DNA from: Rhizobiaceae bacterium CPCC 101076
GTDB lineage: Bacteria > Pseudomonadota > Alphaproteobacteria > Rhizobiales > Methylopilaceae
Direction of reading: 5' to 3'
Length of the DNA stretch: 45,915 nt
Assembly: GCA_003347645.1 (NCBI GenBank)
Contig: QDFX01000022.1
Coordinates: forward strand, 1 to 45,915
The translations under genes were made by a program, and so were the position numbers. Within the stretch, counting starts at the first letter, position 1, and each line of letters opens with the position of its first letter. This document shows positions 15,440 through 23,571 of this stretch, in pieces. The notes beneath the pieces are model-generated. The model ran no database searches, was not told the DNA's origin, and saw nothing but the letters and a program-made list of their open reading frames with translations.

Positions 15440-17602
15440 ATGGGCATCGTCCAGACCGCACTCTCCGGCGAAATCTCCCGTCGTTCCTTCCTGATCTCGG
15501 CGACGCTCGCCGGCGGCAGCCTTCTGATCGGCTCCCGGATCATCCAGCCGGCCGCGGCTCAGAGCCAGGACAGTTTCGCGCCGAACCCATTCATCCGCAT
15601 TCCACCCTCTGGAAAGATCGAAGTCGTGGTTCCATCCGCCGAGATGGGGCAGGGCGTCTATACCGGCATCGCGACGCTCGTGGCCGAGGAGCTGGAAGTT
15701 CCGCTCGACCAGGTTCAGGTCGTCGCCGCGCCGGCCGATCCCTTGCGCTATGCGCATCCCGTTCTGGGCGACCAGCTCACCGGCGGCTCCGTCACCATCC
15801 GTGGCTTCTGGGAGCCGATGCGGCGCGCCGGAGCGACGGCGCGGACCATGCTGGTATCGGCCGCTGCCCGTGAATGGAGCGTTCCAGAGGCCTCCTGCCG
15901 CGCCGAGTCCGGCAATGTGGTGCATGCCGAAAGCGGTAGGCGGCTCGCCTATGGGGCGCTTGCCGCGAAGGCTGCCGGGCTGCCGGTGCCGGAAAATGTG
16001 GCGCTCAAGCCCGCGTCGGAGTTCAAGCTCATCGGCAAGGACGTGCCGCGCGTCGACACGCCCGCCAAGGTCAATGGCACCGCCAAATTCGGTCTCGACG
16101 CGCATCCGGCCGGCGTGAAGTTCGCGGCGATCGCGATCTCGCCGGCCTTCGGCGGGACGCTGAAGGACGTCGACGACAGCGAGGCCCTGCGCATCAAAGG
16201 CGTACGCCAGATCGTGAAGCTGAGCGATGCCGTGGCGGTTGTCGCCGATCATACGGGCGCGGCCCGCAAGGGCTTAGCCGCGCTCAAGATCACCTGGGAT
16301 CCGGGACCGAACGGCGACCTCAACAGCGAGGAACTCGAGCGGCGGATCGAAGCGGCGGTGGCCGGCGAGGCCGTGGTCGCCCACAACAGCGGCGATGTCA
16401 CCGCCGCCGAGGCGACCGGCGCCAAGGGCTTCGACGTCGTCTATCGCATGCCGATCCTCGCCCACACGACGATGGAGCCGATGAACTGCACGGTTCATGC
16501 CCGGCCGGATTCCTGCGACGTCTGGGTCGGCACGCAGGCGGCGGGCCGCGCGCGGAAAACCGCCGCGGAGGTGCTTGGTCTGCCGGTCGAGAAGGTCATG
16601 GTTCACAACCATCTCATAGGCGGTGGTTTCGGCCGCCGTCTCGATATCGACGGCATCACCATGGCGACGCGGGTGGCGCAGCATGTTCAGGGGCCGGTTC
16701 AGGTGGTCTGGAGCCGCGAGGAGGACATCCGCCACGACAGCTACCGCTATCTCAATCTCAGCCGCCTCAGCGTGAAGCTCGGCGCGGACGGAATGCCGGT
16801 GTCGTGGCGGCACCGCATCGTCGGGCCGGCCATCATGGCGCGGTTCCTGCCGATCTTCTTCAAAGACGGCGTCGACTTTGACATCACTGGCGGCGCCGAG
16901 AGCCCATACGCCATCGCCAACAAACGCGTCGAATATGTGCGCCACGAGGCGCCCGAGGGCATGCTGACAGGTAATTGGCGTGGCGTCGGTCCCAATCGCA
17001 ATGCGCCAGCCATCGAGGGCGGCATCGATGAGGCCGCGCATCTCGCTGGCCGCGATCCCGTCGACTATCGCCGCCAGCTCCTCGCGGGAAATCCGCGCCT
17101 GCTGGCGGTGCTCAACCTCGCCGCAGAGCGCGCCGGATGGGGAACGCCGCTCGATCGCGGCCGGGCGCTTGGCGTTGCCGTGTTGCCGGATTTCGGCAGC
17201 TTCGCGGCGCTCGTCGCCCAGATCCATGTCGATAGGAACGGCGCTCTGAAGGTCGAGCGCCTGGTCTGCGCCGCCGATTGCGGTATCGCGATCAATCCGA
17301 CGGTGCTCGAACAGCAGATCGAAAGCGGGCTCATCTATGGGCTCAGCGCCGTTCTGTACGGCCGCCTCACGATGAAAAACGGAGCCATCGTCGAGGGCAA
17401 TTTCGATGACTCGCCGGTGCTGCGCATCAACGAATGCCCGCCGATCGAGGTCCATCTCGTGCCGAGCACGGAATCGCCTGGAGGTGTCGGCGAGCTCGGC
17501 ACGCCGCTGGTCGCGCCGGCGCTGGCGAACGCGATCTTCGCCGCCACCGGCAAGCGGCTCCGCGATCTGCCGATAGACGGCAGCGCGCTGAGGGGAGCCT
17601 GA
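15440..17602 (+). CDS. iorB: Molybdopterin-binding large subunit of molybdenum hydroxylase (IorB-like)
   Basis: 720 residues. A Tat signal with SRRSFLI (about 14-20) and a hydrophobic stretch ending AAAQ indicate export of the folded cofactor-loaded complex to the periplasm. The body contains the duplicated aldehyde-oxidase/xanthine-dehydrogenase molybdopterin domains, including GGGFGRRLDIDG, RGVGPNRNAPAIEGGIDE and the C-terminal GGVGELGTPLVAP, which carries the conserved active-site Glu. Together with the iron-sulfur subunit and the downstream di-heme cytochrome it forms a periplasmic dehydrogenase passing electrons to the respiratory chain. AGGGAGGG lies just before the start. Confidence 0.88.
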   Translation: MGIVQTALSGEISRRSFLISATLAGGSLLIGSRIIQPAAAQSQDSFAPNPFIRIPPSGKIEVVVPSAEMGQGVYTGIATLVAEELEVPLDQVQVVAAPADPLRYAHPVLGDQLTGGSVTIRGFWEPMRRAGATARTMLVSAAAREWSVPEASCRAESGNVVHAESGRRLAYGALAAKAAGLPVPENVALKPASEFKLIGKDVPRVDTPAKVNGTAKFGLDAHPAGVKFAAIAISPAFGGTLKDVDDSEALRIKGVRQIVKLSDAVAVVADHTGAARKGLAALKITWDPGPNGDLNSEELERRIEAAVAGEAVVAHNSGDVTAAEATGAKGFDVVYRMPILAHTTMEPMNCTVHARPDSCDVWVGTQAAGRARKTAAEVLGLPVEKVMVHNHLIGGGFGRRLDIDGITMATRVAQHVQGPVQVVWSREEDIRHDSYRYLNLSRLSVKLGADGMPVSWRHRIVGPAIMARFLPIFFKDGVDFDITGGAESPYAIANKRVEYVRHEAPEGMLTGNWRGVGPNRNAPAIEGGIDEAAHLAGRDPVDYRRQLLAGNPRLLAVLNLAAERAGWGTPLDRGRALGVAVLPDFGSFAALVAQIHVDRNGALKVERLVCAADCGIAINPTVLEQQIESGLIYGLSAVLYGRLTMKNGAIVEGNFDDSPVLRINECPPIEVHLVPSTESPGGVGELGTPLVAPALANAIFAATGKRLRDLPIDGSALRGA

Positions 17603-17604
17603 CC

Positions 17605-18276
17605 ATGAACGTTCGTCTTCTCAAGGTTCTCGTCCTCGCGGTCGCCTCGCTCGGCGTCGGGCTCGCAACTTTCAGCCTCGGTAGCAGCGGCATCGCCGAT
17701 ACGTCGCAAGGCACGCCCGACCCCGCACGCCGGCTCAAGAGCGTTTCGGAGTTCCAGTCGATCGCAGACGCCGGCACCCGCTCACGCGCGCTTTTCGTTG
17801 AGGCGGCAAAGGTCATCACCGACCCTCGCTGCATTAACTGCCATCCGATGAACCGCCAGCCGACGCAGGGCGACAGCATGCATCCGCACGTGCCGCTGAT
17901 GAACGCGGGAGGCGGCGCGGGTCCTGGCATCGGCCCCGACGGCCTGATGTGCAGTGCATGCCACCGTGCTGAGAATTCGCCAGCCATCCCAGGCAGCCGC
18001 GTTGGCTCGGTTCCCGGTAATGCCCATTGGTCGCTCGCGCCGGTCAGCATGGGCTGGCAGAAGCAGACGCTCGGCTATATCTGCCGGCAGCTGAAAGATC
18101 CGACGCGGAACGGCAATCGCAGTCTGACGCAGATACACCGGCATACGATCGAGGATCACCTGGTCGGCTGGGCATGGCATCCCGGCGAAGGGCGCAGGCC
18201 GGCACCCGGCACGCAGGAGGAGTTCAGCGCTCTCATCGGCGCCTGGATCGAGACGGGCGCGGAGTGCCCGTCGTAG
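17605..18276 (+). CDS. Di-heme c-type cytochrome, probable electron acceptor of the IorAB-like enzyme
   Basis: 223 residues with an N-terminal signal or anchor helix (about 5-30) and two CXXCH heme-attachment motifs, CINCH (about residue 75) and CSACH (about residue 117). No third site is seen, and later histidines (HRH, HP) may supply distal ligands. The ATG at 17605 lies two bases after the stop of the large-subunit gene, so the three genes form one operon. Periplasmic location is expected, receiving electrons from the molybdenum hydroxylase. Confidence 0.85.
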   Translation: MNVRLLKVLVLAVASLGVGLATFSLGSSGIADTSQGTPDPARRLKSVSEFQSIADAGTRSRALFVEAAKVITDPRCINCHPMNRQPTQGDSMHPHVPLMNAGGGAGPGIGPDGLMCSACHRAENSPAIPGSRVGSVPGNAHWSLAPVSMGWQKQTLGYICRQLKDPTRNGNRSLTQIHRHTIEDHLVGWAWHPGEGRRPAPGTQEEFSALIGAWIETGAECPS

Positions 18277-18298
18277 GGCGAGTCGACGCGATCGGCCG

Positions 18299-18892
18299 TC
18301 AGCCTTCAATCGCTTCAAGCCGGGGACGAGGGGCCAGATCTGCTCGCATATCCCGCGGCGTTTGGAAGGACTCCCTCGCCAGGCCGCGTGATGCTTCCTT
18401 GCCCTTGGGGAAGCCGCTTCTGTCGCTGTAGTCCCGCCTGCGGCCTTTGCCGGCGCTGTGCGTCGCTGAAACGGCCGTGACCGCGGCGATGTCGAGCAGG
18501 GTGATCCCGGCTATCAAGGCCATTGCAATGGCAGCATTGTCCCGCTTCGGATTTTCGGGGCGCAGCGCAGGGGCCAGCGTAGCGACGTCCAGCAAGTCAC
18601 CTGCGACCCGGCTCACCAAACCAACCTGCTTGTCGAAGGAAAGCGTGGGTATCGCGGAGGCGATCTCCCGCACTCCATAGGCCCTTACCAAGCTCTCCTT
18701 GCCTTGAAGTCCGAGGGTGCGGGTGATGGCGCCGGGGGCAATGACTTCCACGATACCCAGGCCGATGCTGAACCAGCCAAGAGCGCGGGCGAGCCTATCG
18801 GCTCCGGAGAGCGAACTTGGCCCGGATCGAACGATCTTCGGATCTCCCGGCGAGCGGGCGATGTGCGACGACAGATTGGCGAGCGCGTTCAT
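18299..18892 (-). CDS. Membrane protein paired with zinc alcohol dehydrogenase
   Basis: 197 residues with hydrophobic segments at about 34-57 and 126-145, between which lies a conserved-looking stretch (GVREIASAIPTL). The C-terminal third is basic and low in hydrophobicity. The ATG lies eight bases after the dehydrogenase stop, with GAGGTAAAG as ribosome binding site, so the two genes are co-transcribed. Similar small membrane proteins are often found next to this type of dehydrogenase or to cyclase/dehydrase (SRPBCC) proteins. I do not recognise a biochemical function. It is convergent with the cytochrome gene. Confidence 0.65.
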   Translation of the reverse strand: MNALANLSSHIARSPGDPKIVRSGPSSLSGADRLARALGWFSIGLGIVEVIAPGAITRTLGLQGKESLVRAYGVREIASAIPTLSFDKQVGLVSRVAGDLLDVATLAPALRPENPKRDNAAIAMALIAGITLLDIAAVTAVSATHSAGKGRRRDYSDRSGFPKGKEASRGLARESFQTPRDMRADLAPRPRLEAIEG

Positions 18893-18900
18893 GCTTTACC

Positions 18901-20076
18901 TCAGGGGTTCAGGACTACTTTGATGCAGCTGTCCTGCTTGTCGCGGAACGTCCTGTACATCTCAGGCCCATCCGCGAGATCGGCCTTGTGAGTGATGACG
19001 AAGGACGGATCGATCTCGTCGTCCTCGATGAGACGGAGAAGGTCATCCGTCCAACGAGCGACGTGCGTCTGGGCCATCCGGAAGGTGAGGCCCTTGTTCA
19101 TGGCCATGCCCATCGGCAGCTTGTCGACGAGACCTGTGTAGACGCCCACGATCGAGATCACCCCTGCCGGACGGCAGACATAGATCATCTCGCGCAGCGC
19201 ATGAGGCCGGTCGTTCTCGAGGAGCATCATCTGCTTGGCGCGATCAAGCACGGTATCTGGCTGGGAGAGCGTGACATGGCTCTCGGTGCCGATCGCATCG
19301 ATGCATTTCTCGGGGCCCTTGCCGCCGGTGATCTCGTTGAGCCTCTCGATCACGCTCTCATTCAGGAAGTCGATCGTGGTCGCGCCCGCTGCCTCGGCCA
19401 TAGACAGTCGCTCCGGCAGGCAATCGATGGCGACGACCTGTTCGGCGCCGAGCAGGATAGCGCTGCGGATCGCCATCTGGCCGACGGGCCCGCAACCCCA
19501 GATCGCGACGGTGTCGCGGGGCTGGATGTCGCATTGAACGGCGGCCTGCCACCCGGTCGGAAGGATGTCGCTGAGGAAGAGCAGCTTATCGTCGGGAATG
19601 CCGTCCGGCACCTTTACATGCGTTGAATCGGCAAAGGGCACGCGAAGATATTCCGCCTGCCCGCCGGGATAGCCGCCGGTGAGGTGCGAATAGCCGAACA
19701 GGCCCGCAGTCGCGTGGCCGAAGACTTTGTCGGCCAAAAACTTCTTGCGATTGCTCCGCTCGCAGACCGAGAAATTCTGGCGGCGGCATTGTTCGCATTC
19801 GCCACAGGTGATGGTGAAAGGAATGACGACGCGGTCGCCCTTCTTGAGGGTGTGCCTGGCGCCGGAGCCCACCTCGACCACCTCGCCCATGCTCTCGTGA
19901 CCCATGATGTCGCCGGGCAGCATAGCCGGAACGAGATTGTGAAAGAGGTGGAGGTCTGAGCCGCAGATGGCGCAACTCGTCACCTTGATGATGGCGTCGC
20001 GCGCGTCTTCGATCTCCGGGTCTGAAACCGTGTCGCAGCGAATGTCTTCCTTGCCGTGCCAAACCAGGGCTCGCAT
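18901..20076 (-). CDS. Zinc-dependent alcohol dehydrogenase, formaldehyde-dehydrogenase-like
   Basis: 391 residues of the medium-chain dehydrogenase superfamily. The catalytic zinc ligands are Cys38 and His60-Glu61 (SCAICGSDLHLFH, GHESMGEVVEVG). The structural zinc loop has CGECEQC and a fourth Cys (about 90-105). The NAD-binding Rossmann motif is WGCGPVGQMAI. The large insertion (NRKKFLADKVFGHATAGLFGY) and length near 390 match the glutathione-independent formaldehyde-dehydrogenase-like branch. I chose ATG 20076 because GGAGG lies only two bases before the alternative ATG at 20085 but eleven before 20076. Likely oxidises a short alcohol or aldehyde adduct; substrate unproven. Confidence 0.85.
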   Translation of the reverse strand: MRALVWHGKEDIRCDTVSDPEIEDARDAIIKVTSCAICGSDLHLFHNLVPAMLPGDIMGHESMGEVVEVGSGARHTLKKGDRVVIPFTITCGECEQCRRQNFSVCERSNRKKFLADKVFGHATAGLFGYSHLTGGYPGGQAEYLRVPFADSTHVKVPDGIPDDKLLFLSDILPTGWQAAVQCDIQPRDTVAIWGCGPVGQMAIRSAILLGAEQVVAIDCLPERLSMAEAAGATTIDFLNESVIERLNEITGGKGPEKCIDAIGTESHVTLSQPDTVLDRAKQMMLLENDRPHALREMIYVCRPAGVISIVGVYTGLVDKLPMGMAMNKGLTFRMAQTHVARWTDDLLRLIEDDEIDPSFVITHKADLADGPEMYRTFRDKQDSCIKVVLNP

Positions 20077-20417
20077 CGCACCCATTTCCTCCGTTCACCC
20101 AGCCCGACCCAACGCAAGGAACATTTGGAGGTTCGCCATGGTACGATTCCGCTCTCAGTCACGCGGCGCATCATCAATGGTAATGATTTCGGCTGCTCAT
20201 CGGGACCGCCTCCCGGTGGCCCCTTGAGGCCGTTGCCGAAAACGGTCGGGAAGGAAACGGAGCCGTCTGCAATCGCGTGTTGGAAAGGCGAAGCACCGGG
20301 ACCGCCGAACTCGATCGATGATCGAGAGGTCAAGTTGCCCGTGAAGCAGCGTGGCGACCCCGACTGCTTTATGGGTGAGCGCAGCATTTGGTGTTCTCGG
20401 GTGACGGAAACGGCGGG
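20077..20417. other. Intergenic region, no gene called
   Basis: About 340 bases between two leftward genes. Frames on both strands stay open, but their translations are low in complexity and rich in Gly/Pro/Arg, and none has a convincing start. A 29-codon frame at 20140 does have GGAGG before it, but its product resembles nothing. The region should contain the promoter of the dehydrogenase operon. Confidence 0.4.
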
Positions 20418-20711
20418 TTAGAGCAGGAGCCAACCGATCAGTGCCGCCAAACTCAGGCTGCCGATGATCACGTACAGCGCGCCTGGCCAGAACGGCGGTT
20501 CGCTCCCTTCCGATTGAGGTTGCCGTGGCTGGCGTATCTCTCCCTTCATGGCCAGCCGAACGGCCGGTTCGGGCGGAGGCGTTCCGGCCGCTTCGTCGTC
20601 GGCGCCAAGTGGCACGGCCGCCGGATCGGGAAAGGCAACCTTGCCGGCCGTCTGGCCGGCGTCGATCGCTCCGCGGAGCTGTTCGGGACGGGCAGGGCGC
20701 TCGTGCATCAT
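20418..20711 (-). CDS. Hypothetical tail-anchored protein
   Basis: 97 residues. A soluble, Pro- and charge-rich N-terminal part (about 1-77) is followed by a C-terminal membrane helix (PGALYVIIGSLSLAALIGWLLL) running to the end, the pattern of a tail-anchored protein. The first ATG at 20711 overlaps the stop codon of the upstream 30-residue gene (TGATG), which favours translational coupling and fixes this start over the longer frame from 20816. No known family recognised. Confidence 0.6.
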   Translation of the reverse strand: MMHERPARPEQLRGAIDAGQTAGKVAFPDPAAVPLGADDEAAGTPPPEPAVRLAMKGEIRQPRQPQSEGSEPPFWPGALYVIIGSLSLAALIGWLLL

Positions 20712-20803
20712 CAACCCGGAATGAGAAGTTTCAGAACGCCGGTTACGACCAGCAGACCGATAACGAAAATGATGACGATCGCCCAAATCAGAAGCTTGAT
20801 CAT
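20711..20803 (-). CDS. 30-residue hydrophobic membrane peptide
   Basis: Very short frame with an ATG at 20803. The product starts MIKLLIWAIVIIF and is almost wholly a single hydrophobic helix ending LLIPG. A GGTGGGAA stretch lies upstream as a possible ribosome binding site. Its TGA overlaps the start of the 97-residue tail-anchored protein, and that tight arrangement is the main argument that it is translated. Such peptides are routinely missed by annotation. Function unknown; it could be a small membrane modulator of its neighbour. Confidence 0.5.
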   Translation of the reverse strand: MIKLLIWAIVIIFVIGLLVVTGVLKLLIPG

Positions 20804-20836
20804 GTGAAATTCCCACCGTTCAGCAAGGCCTGCACC

Positions 20837-21124
20837 TCACTGCGAATTCGTGCCCGCGCCGCTATGGATCGAAGATGGATCGCGATAGGAACCGCCACCG
20901 TCGGCCCGGCTACCGCTGGTGGGAGCAGTCCCGGTCGCGGCACGGCCCGCTTCGTTCCTGTCGGAAGTGCTCTGTGTCGTGTCCGGCCTGGCTGCCTTGC
21001 AGTCCGTATTCGCCGCGCAATTCGCCGGCGGCGAGACGTTGCCGGGCGGCGTTTCGGTCTGCTGAGCGAAGGCGGCCGTGTTGACGGTGAGTCCCGCTGC
21101 GATGGCTAGGATGCGAATGATCAT
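20837..21124 (-). CDS. Small secreted protein, 95 residues
   Basis: The N-terminal signal peptide (MIIRILAIAAGLTVNTAAFA, cleavage probably after AFA) leads into a short mature part of about 75 residues that is rich in Thr, Ser, Pro, Gly and Asn and looks disordered. Two cysteines (NCAANTDCKAA) could form a disulfide. AGGAGGA lies five bases before the ATG. Divergent from another small secreted protein gene at 21305. No known domain. Confidence 0.65.
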   Translation of the reverse strand: MIIRILAIAAGLTVNTAAFAQQTETPPGNVSPPANCAANTDCKAARPDTTQSTSDRNEAGRAATGTAPTSGSRADGGGSYRDPSSIHSGAGTNSQ

Positions 21125-21304
21125 GTGCTGTCCTCCTGCTTCTCAATTCACAGAAGCCAATGAGGTTCGACCTGTCCGTTACCGGACCGATTTTGCAGCT
21201 GGCGGGACTTTTCCGGCGTTCTGACGGTTTCCGGGGAAGAACGCCCGCGTCGATCATCGATCGGGCGCGTCGCGTGCTTCGTTACCTTTTGAATAGGCTA
21301 TCCC

Positions 21305-21649
21305 ATGAACGTCCTTATATCCGCACTGTTCGTTTGTCTGGCGGGCGCGGCGATGGCTCAGGAGGGCGACACCAGCCCTCGCCAGAAGGCTGCTCCGCAG
21401 GAGGAGGCGATGTGGAGTTGTACGACCCAAGTGGAAGAGATGAACCTCCAAGACAATGAACAGAAGAAGCAGTGGATGATGGCGTGTCTTACCGGGATTG
21501 CCGGAACACCTCCGGGACCGGGCAAGGTGCCGGAAGAACAGCAGGCCAAGATCTGCACGCAGCAGGCCGACTATTTGAAGCTGAGCGGCGGCGAGCGCGA
21601 TAACTGGCTGAAGGCTTGCAGTGAACGCAACTCGAAGCAGCCAGGGTGA
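21305..21649 (+). CDS. Small secreted cysteine-containing protein, 114 residues
   Basis: The signal peptide MNVLISALFVCLAGAAMAQ, with likely cleavage at AMA-Q, leads to an acidic/basic mature domain of about 95 residues. Four cysteines (SCTTQ, ACLTG, ICTQQ, ACSER) could form two disulfides. Two similar segments (KKQWMMACLTG and RDNWLKACSER) suggest an internal duplication. Family unknown. The start is supported by the signal peptide; the ribosome binding site is weak. Confidence 0.65.
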   Translation: MNVLISALFVCLAGAAMAQEGDTSPRQKAAPQEEAMWSCTTQVEEMNLQDNEQKKQWMMACLTGIAGTPPGPGKVPEEQQAKICTQQADYLKLSGGERDNWLKACSERNSKQPG

Positions 21650-22010
21650 TGCGATGTCGCCTGGCCGCCTCGAGTAGGCTGGACTGAAGGCCGTTGTGAC
21701 CCGGGCCTTGGGCGATGGTGAGCTTCAATCAGAGGCCTTCGCGCATCGCCGAGGCGAAACGCTAACGGACATGAGGCCGGTCAAAAGCTCTCAGCTCTTC
21801 AACGCGGGGAGCCGGTCCGTCCACGAGCGTTGAATGGAAGGCTCCTAGCTCTAGGGCAGTTTCTTTGAACGGCCGCGCTCACGGGTTCTTACCATCCCCA
21901 GTCCCTATCTCTGTTCCGGTCATGAGCGGTAGCGAACCGAGCGCACGGCGGGTGAACCTTTGATTGCGTGCCCGGATTTCTCGATTGGCTGGAGAGAGGA
22001 GACGAATCCA
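21650..22010. other. Intergenic region without a called gene
   Basis: About 360 bases after the secreted-protein gene. Frames on the minus strand (from about 22208 and 22144) are open but basic and low-complexity, and look like shadows. I see no repeat, tRNA or terminator. GGAGAGAGGAG at 21991-22001 starts the next possible reading frame. Confidence 0.35.
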
Positions 22011-22118
22011 ATGACGAAGCTTTTCGCAACGACTTTTGCACGAGAAGAGGGCTCCGGTCCGCGAGGGCCGTGGGGCGCGTCTCGTTGGTATGGAGTTGCG
22101 CCATGGGCGGCGAAATAA
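22011..22118 (+). CDS. Possible 35-residue leader or small protein
   Basis: ATG at 22011 preceded by a strong GGAGAGAGGAG ribosome binding site (nine-base gap), reading 35 codons to TAA. The product (MTKLFATTFAREEGSG, then Trp- and Gly-rich) matches nothing I know. Its 3' end overlaps the start of the 78-residue gene at 22103 in another frame, so it could be a translated leader controlling that gene. The ribosome binding site is the only real evidence. Confidence 0.3.
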   Translation: MTKLFATTFAREEGSGPRGPWGASRWYGVAPWAAK

Positions 22119-22339
22119 CAATTCACCATGAACTGACGTGCCACGATTTAGCTGCGATAGCGATCGTGAACCAGATAATCCGCGCCGGAGCGGCTTACGG
22201 CCTTTCACCCTCTGAAATTGCGGAAGACATCAGAGCGCATCGCGCTCTGAACGTCTCCAGCGTGTCCGTCGAGAATCTGGAGGATACGGGCGGGTATCGA
22301 GTCTGCGGCTGCGTCGTTCTCAAGCGAACGCTGAAGTAA
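22103..22339 (+). CDS. Hypothetical protein, 78 residues
   Basis: The product starts MGGEITIHHELTCHDLAAIAIVNQIIRAG and has an amphipathic helical middle and a Cys pair (VCGCVV) near the end. The composition looks like a real folded protein rather than a shadow frame. Start ATG 22103 with GGAG seven bases before. Convergent with the Crp/Fnr gene 31 bases away. No family recognised. Confidence 0.5.
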   Translation: MGGEITIHHELTCHDLAAIAIVNQIIRAGAAYGLSPSEIAEDIRAHRALNVSSVSVENLEDTGGYRVCGCVVLKRTLK

Positions 22340-22370
22340 TTGGCAGAGGCGTCAAGCCTGCCAGCTCAGT

Positions 22371-23096
22371 TTATATCAGGTGCAGATAGGTGTCGTCGAA
22401 GGTAGCTGCGCGCTTCAGGCCGTTCCAATCGGTGATGTTCAGGTGGCCTCTGTCCCAACGGATCAGGCCATCCGCTCTCAAGGTCTGCAGGGTGCGGTTG
22501 ATATGAACGGTCGAGAGACCGAGCGCATCGCCGAGCTTTTCCTGGGTGATCGGCAGTTCGATCTTATGGCCGTTGGACAAGCCCACCGCACTGTAGCGGA
22601 CGAAAAGCTCGCAAAGGAAATGAGCGATCCGGCCGTACGCGTCGCGACGTCCCAAACCGGCCATCCATTCCCTGAAGATGGCCGCGTCGATCAAGGTGTC
22701 GCGCCACAGCGCATTTCGAATCCGGGGATGTTCGTCGATCAGGCGGTTCATCGTTCCGTGGGGCACGAATGCCACGCTGCTCTGCACGACCGTCCCGATG
22801 TTGTGATCCATGACCTGCAGGTGAAGGCTCTGCAGATCCGGGATATCGCCGGCTATGTGGAACGAGAAGATCTGCCGCTTGCCCTCGCCGAGAAGCTTGT
22901 AGCGATAGAGAAGGCCGTCGAGCAGGATGCAGCATTGCGACGGTCGATCATGATCGCGAGCAATGTCCTGGTCGCCCCTGATTGTGCGTGCCACAAGCGG
23001 CAAAGATGCGAGCGCGTCGTATTCTTCCGGCGAGAGATTGAAGATGCTCTCGAGCTTACGGATCAATGGATAAATCAGCGATAAATGCAGCGACAT
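22371..23096 (-). CDS. Crp/Fnr-family transcriptional regulator (first copy)
   Basis: 241 residues. The N-terminal cyclic-nucleotide-binding-like beta-barrel domain (about 20-140) has no FNR-type cysteine cluster. A dimerisation helix follows, then a C-terminal winged helix with ITQEKLGDALGLSTVHINRT (about 182-201) as recognition unit. It resembles the Rhizobiales Crp/Fnr proteins of unknown ligand often placed beside DUF6894 genes. GGGAGAGG precedes the ATG. It is divergent from a DUF6894 gene at 23334 across a 237-base spacer. Confidence 0.88.
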   Translation of the reverse strand: MSLHLSLIYPLIRKLESIFNLSPEEYDALASLPLVARTIRGDQDIARDHDRPSQCCILLDGLLYRYKLLGEGKRQIFSFHIAGDIPDLQSLHLQVMDHNIGTVVQSSVAFVPHGTMNRLIDEHPRIRNALWRDTLIDAAIFREWMAGLGRRDAYGRIAHFLCELFVRYSAVGLSNGHKIELPITQEKLGDALGLSTVHINRTLQTLRADGLIRWDRGHLNITDWNGLKRAATFDDTYLHLI

Positions 23097-23333
23097 AGCC
23101 TCTCCCAGCCGGGGAGCGCTATGCCTCGGTCGATCAGATGACTTTACAGATCGTGATCAGCGACCGCGCTAAACTGCATCTGGTTCTTCCATTAACATGG
23201 AGCACGTCGTCCGATTATCATTGGCTTTTCCGAACTCTTTTTTTTTGGTCCTTTTGCCCTATGATTTGCTCATCACCGTGATCAATAGGCGCCGGTGACT
23301 GAGAGACATCGTGCTCCCGCCGGGGGAGTGTAG
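23097..23333. promoter_or_regulatory. Divergent spacer of crp/fnr-like and DUF6894 genes, with imperfect palindrome
   Basis: AT-rich for this genome, with a T9 run at 23238-23246. An imperfect inverted repeat TCATCAC-C-GTGATCA at 23270-23284, about 50 bases before the DUF6894 start, has the shape of a Crp-type operator although it is not a canonical FNR or CRP box. CGGGGGAG (23321-23328) is the ribosome binding site of the DUF6894 gene. Confidence 0.45.
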
Positions 23334-23564
23334 ATGCCGCGCTATTTTTTTCATGTCGTCGACCATTCATTCACGATCGATGACGAGGGGACCGAACTTC
23401 GCGATATCGAAGCCGCCCGGGCTGAAGCGATCCAGACAGCCGGCGAGATTCTACGGCATTCACCCCGCAATGTCTGGGATGGTTCGGAATGGCAGATGCA
23501 TGTGACCGATGAGACCCGCCAAACCTTGCTGAAGCTCACGTTCAAGGCCGAGAACCTGCAATAG
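23334..23564 (+). CDS. DUF6894 family protein (first copy)
   Basis: 76 residues with the DUF6894 hallmark start MPRYFFHVVD, then DDEGTELRDIEAARAEA and a C-terminal strand region. These small proteins are common in Hyphomicrobiales and have no known function; the fold is predicted as a small alpha/beta domain. A clear ribosome binding site lies upstream. It lies divergently from one Crp/Fnr gene and convergently to the second (7-base gap). Confidence 0.8.
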   Translation: MPRYFFHVVDHSFTIDDEGTELRDIEAARAEAIQTAGEILRHSPRNVWDGSEWQMHVTDETRQTLLKLTFKAENLQ

Positions 23565-23571
23565 CCGACGT

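Noticed and set aside
16274-17455. Long minus-strand frame (393 codons) inside the IorB-like gene
   Set aside because: Basic, Asp/Arg/His-rich shadow composition with no motif. The plus-strand gene has full family motifs.
23150-23290. Canonical FNR/FixK box (TTGAT-N4-ATCAA) beside the Crp/Fnr genes
   Set aside because: Only partial half-sites are found; none has both arms at the right spacing.
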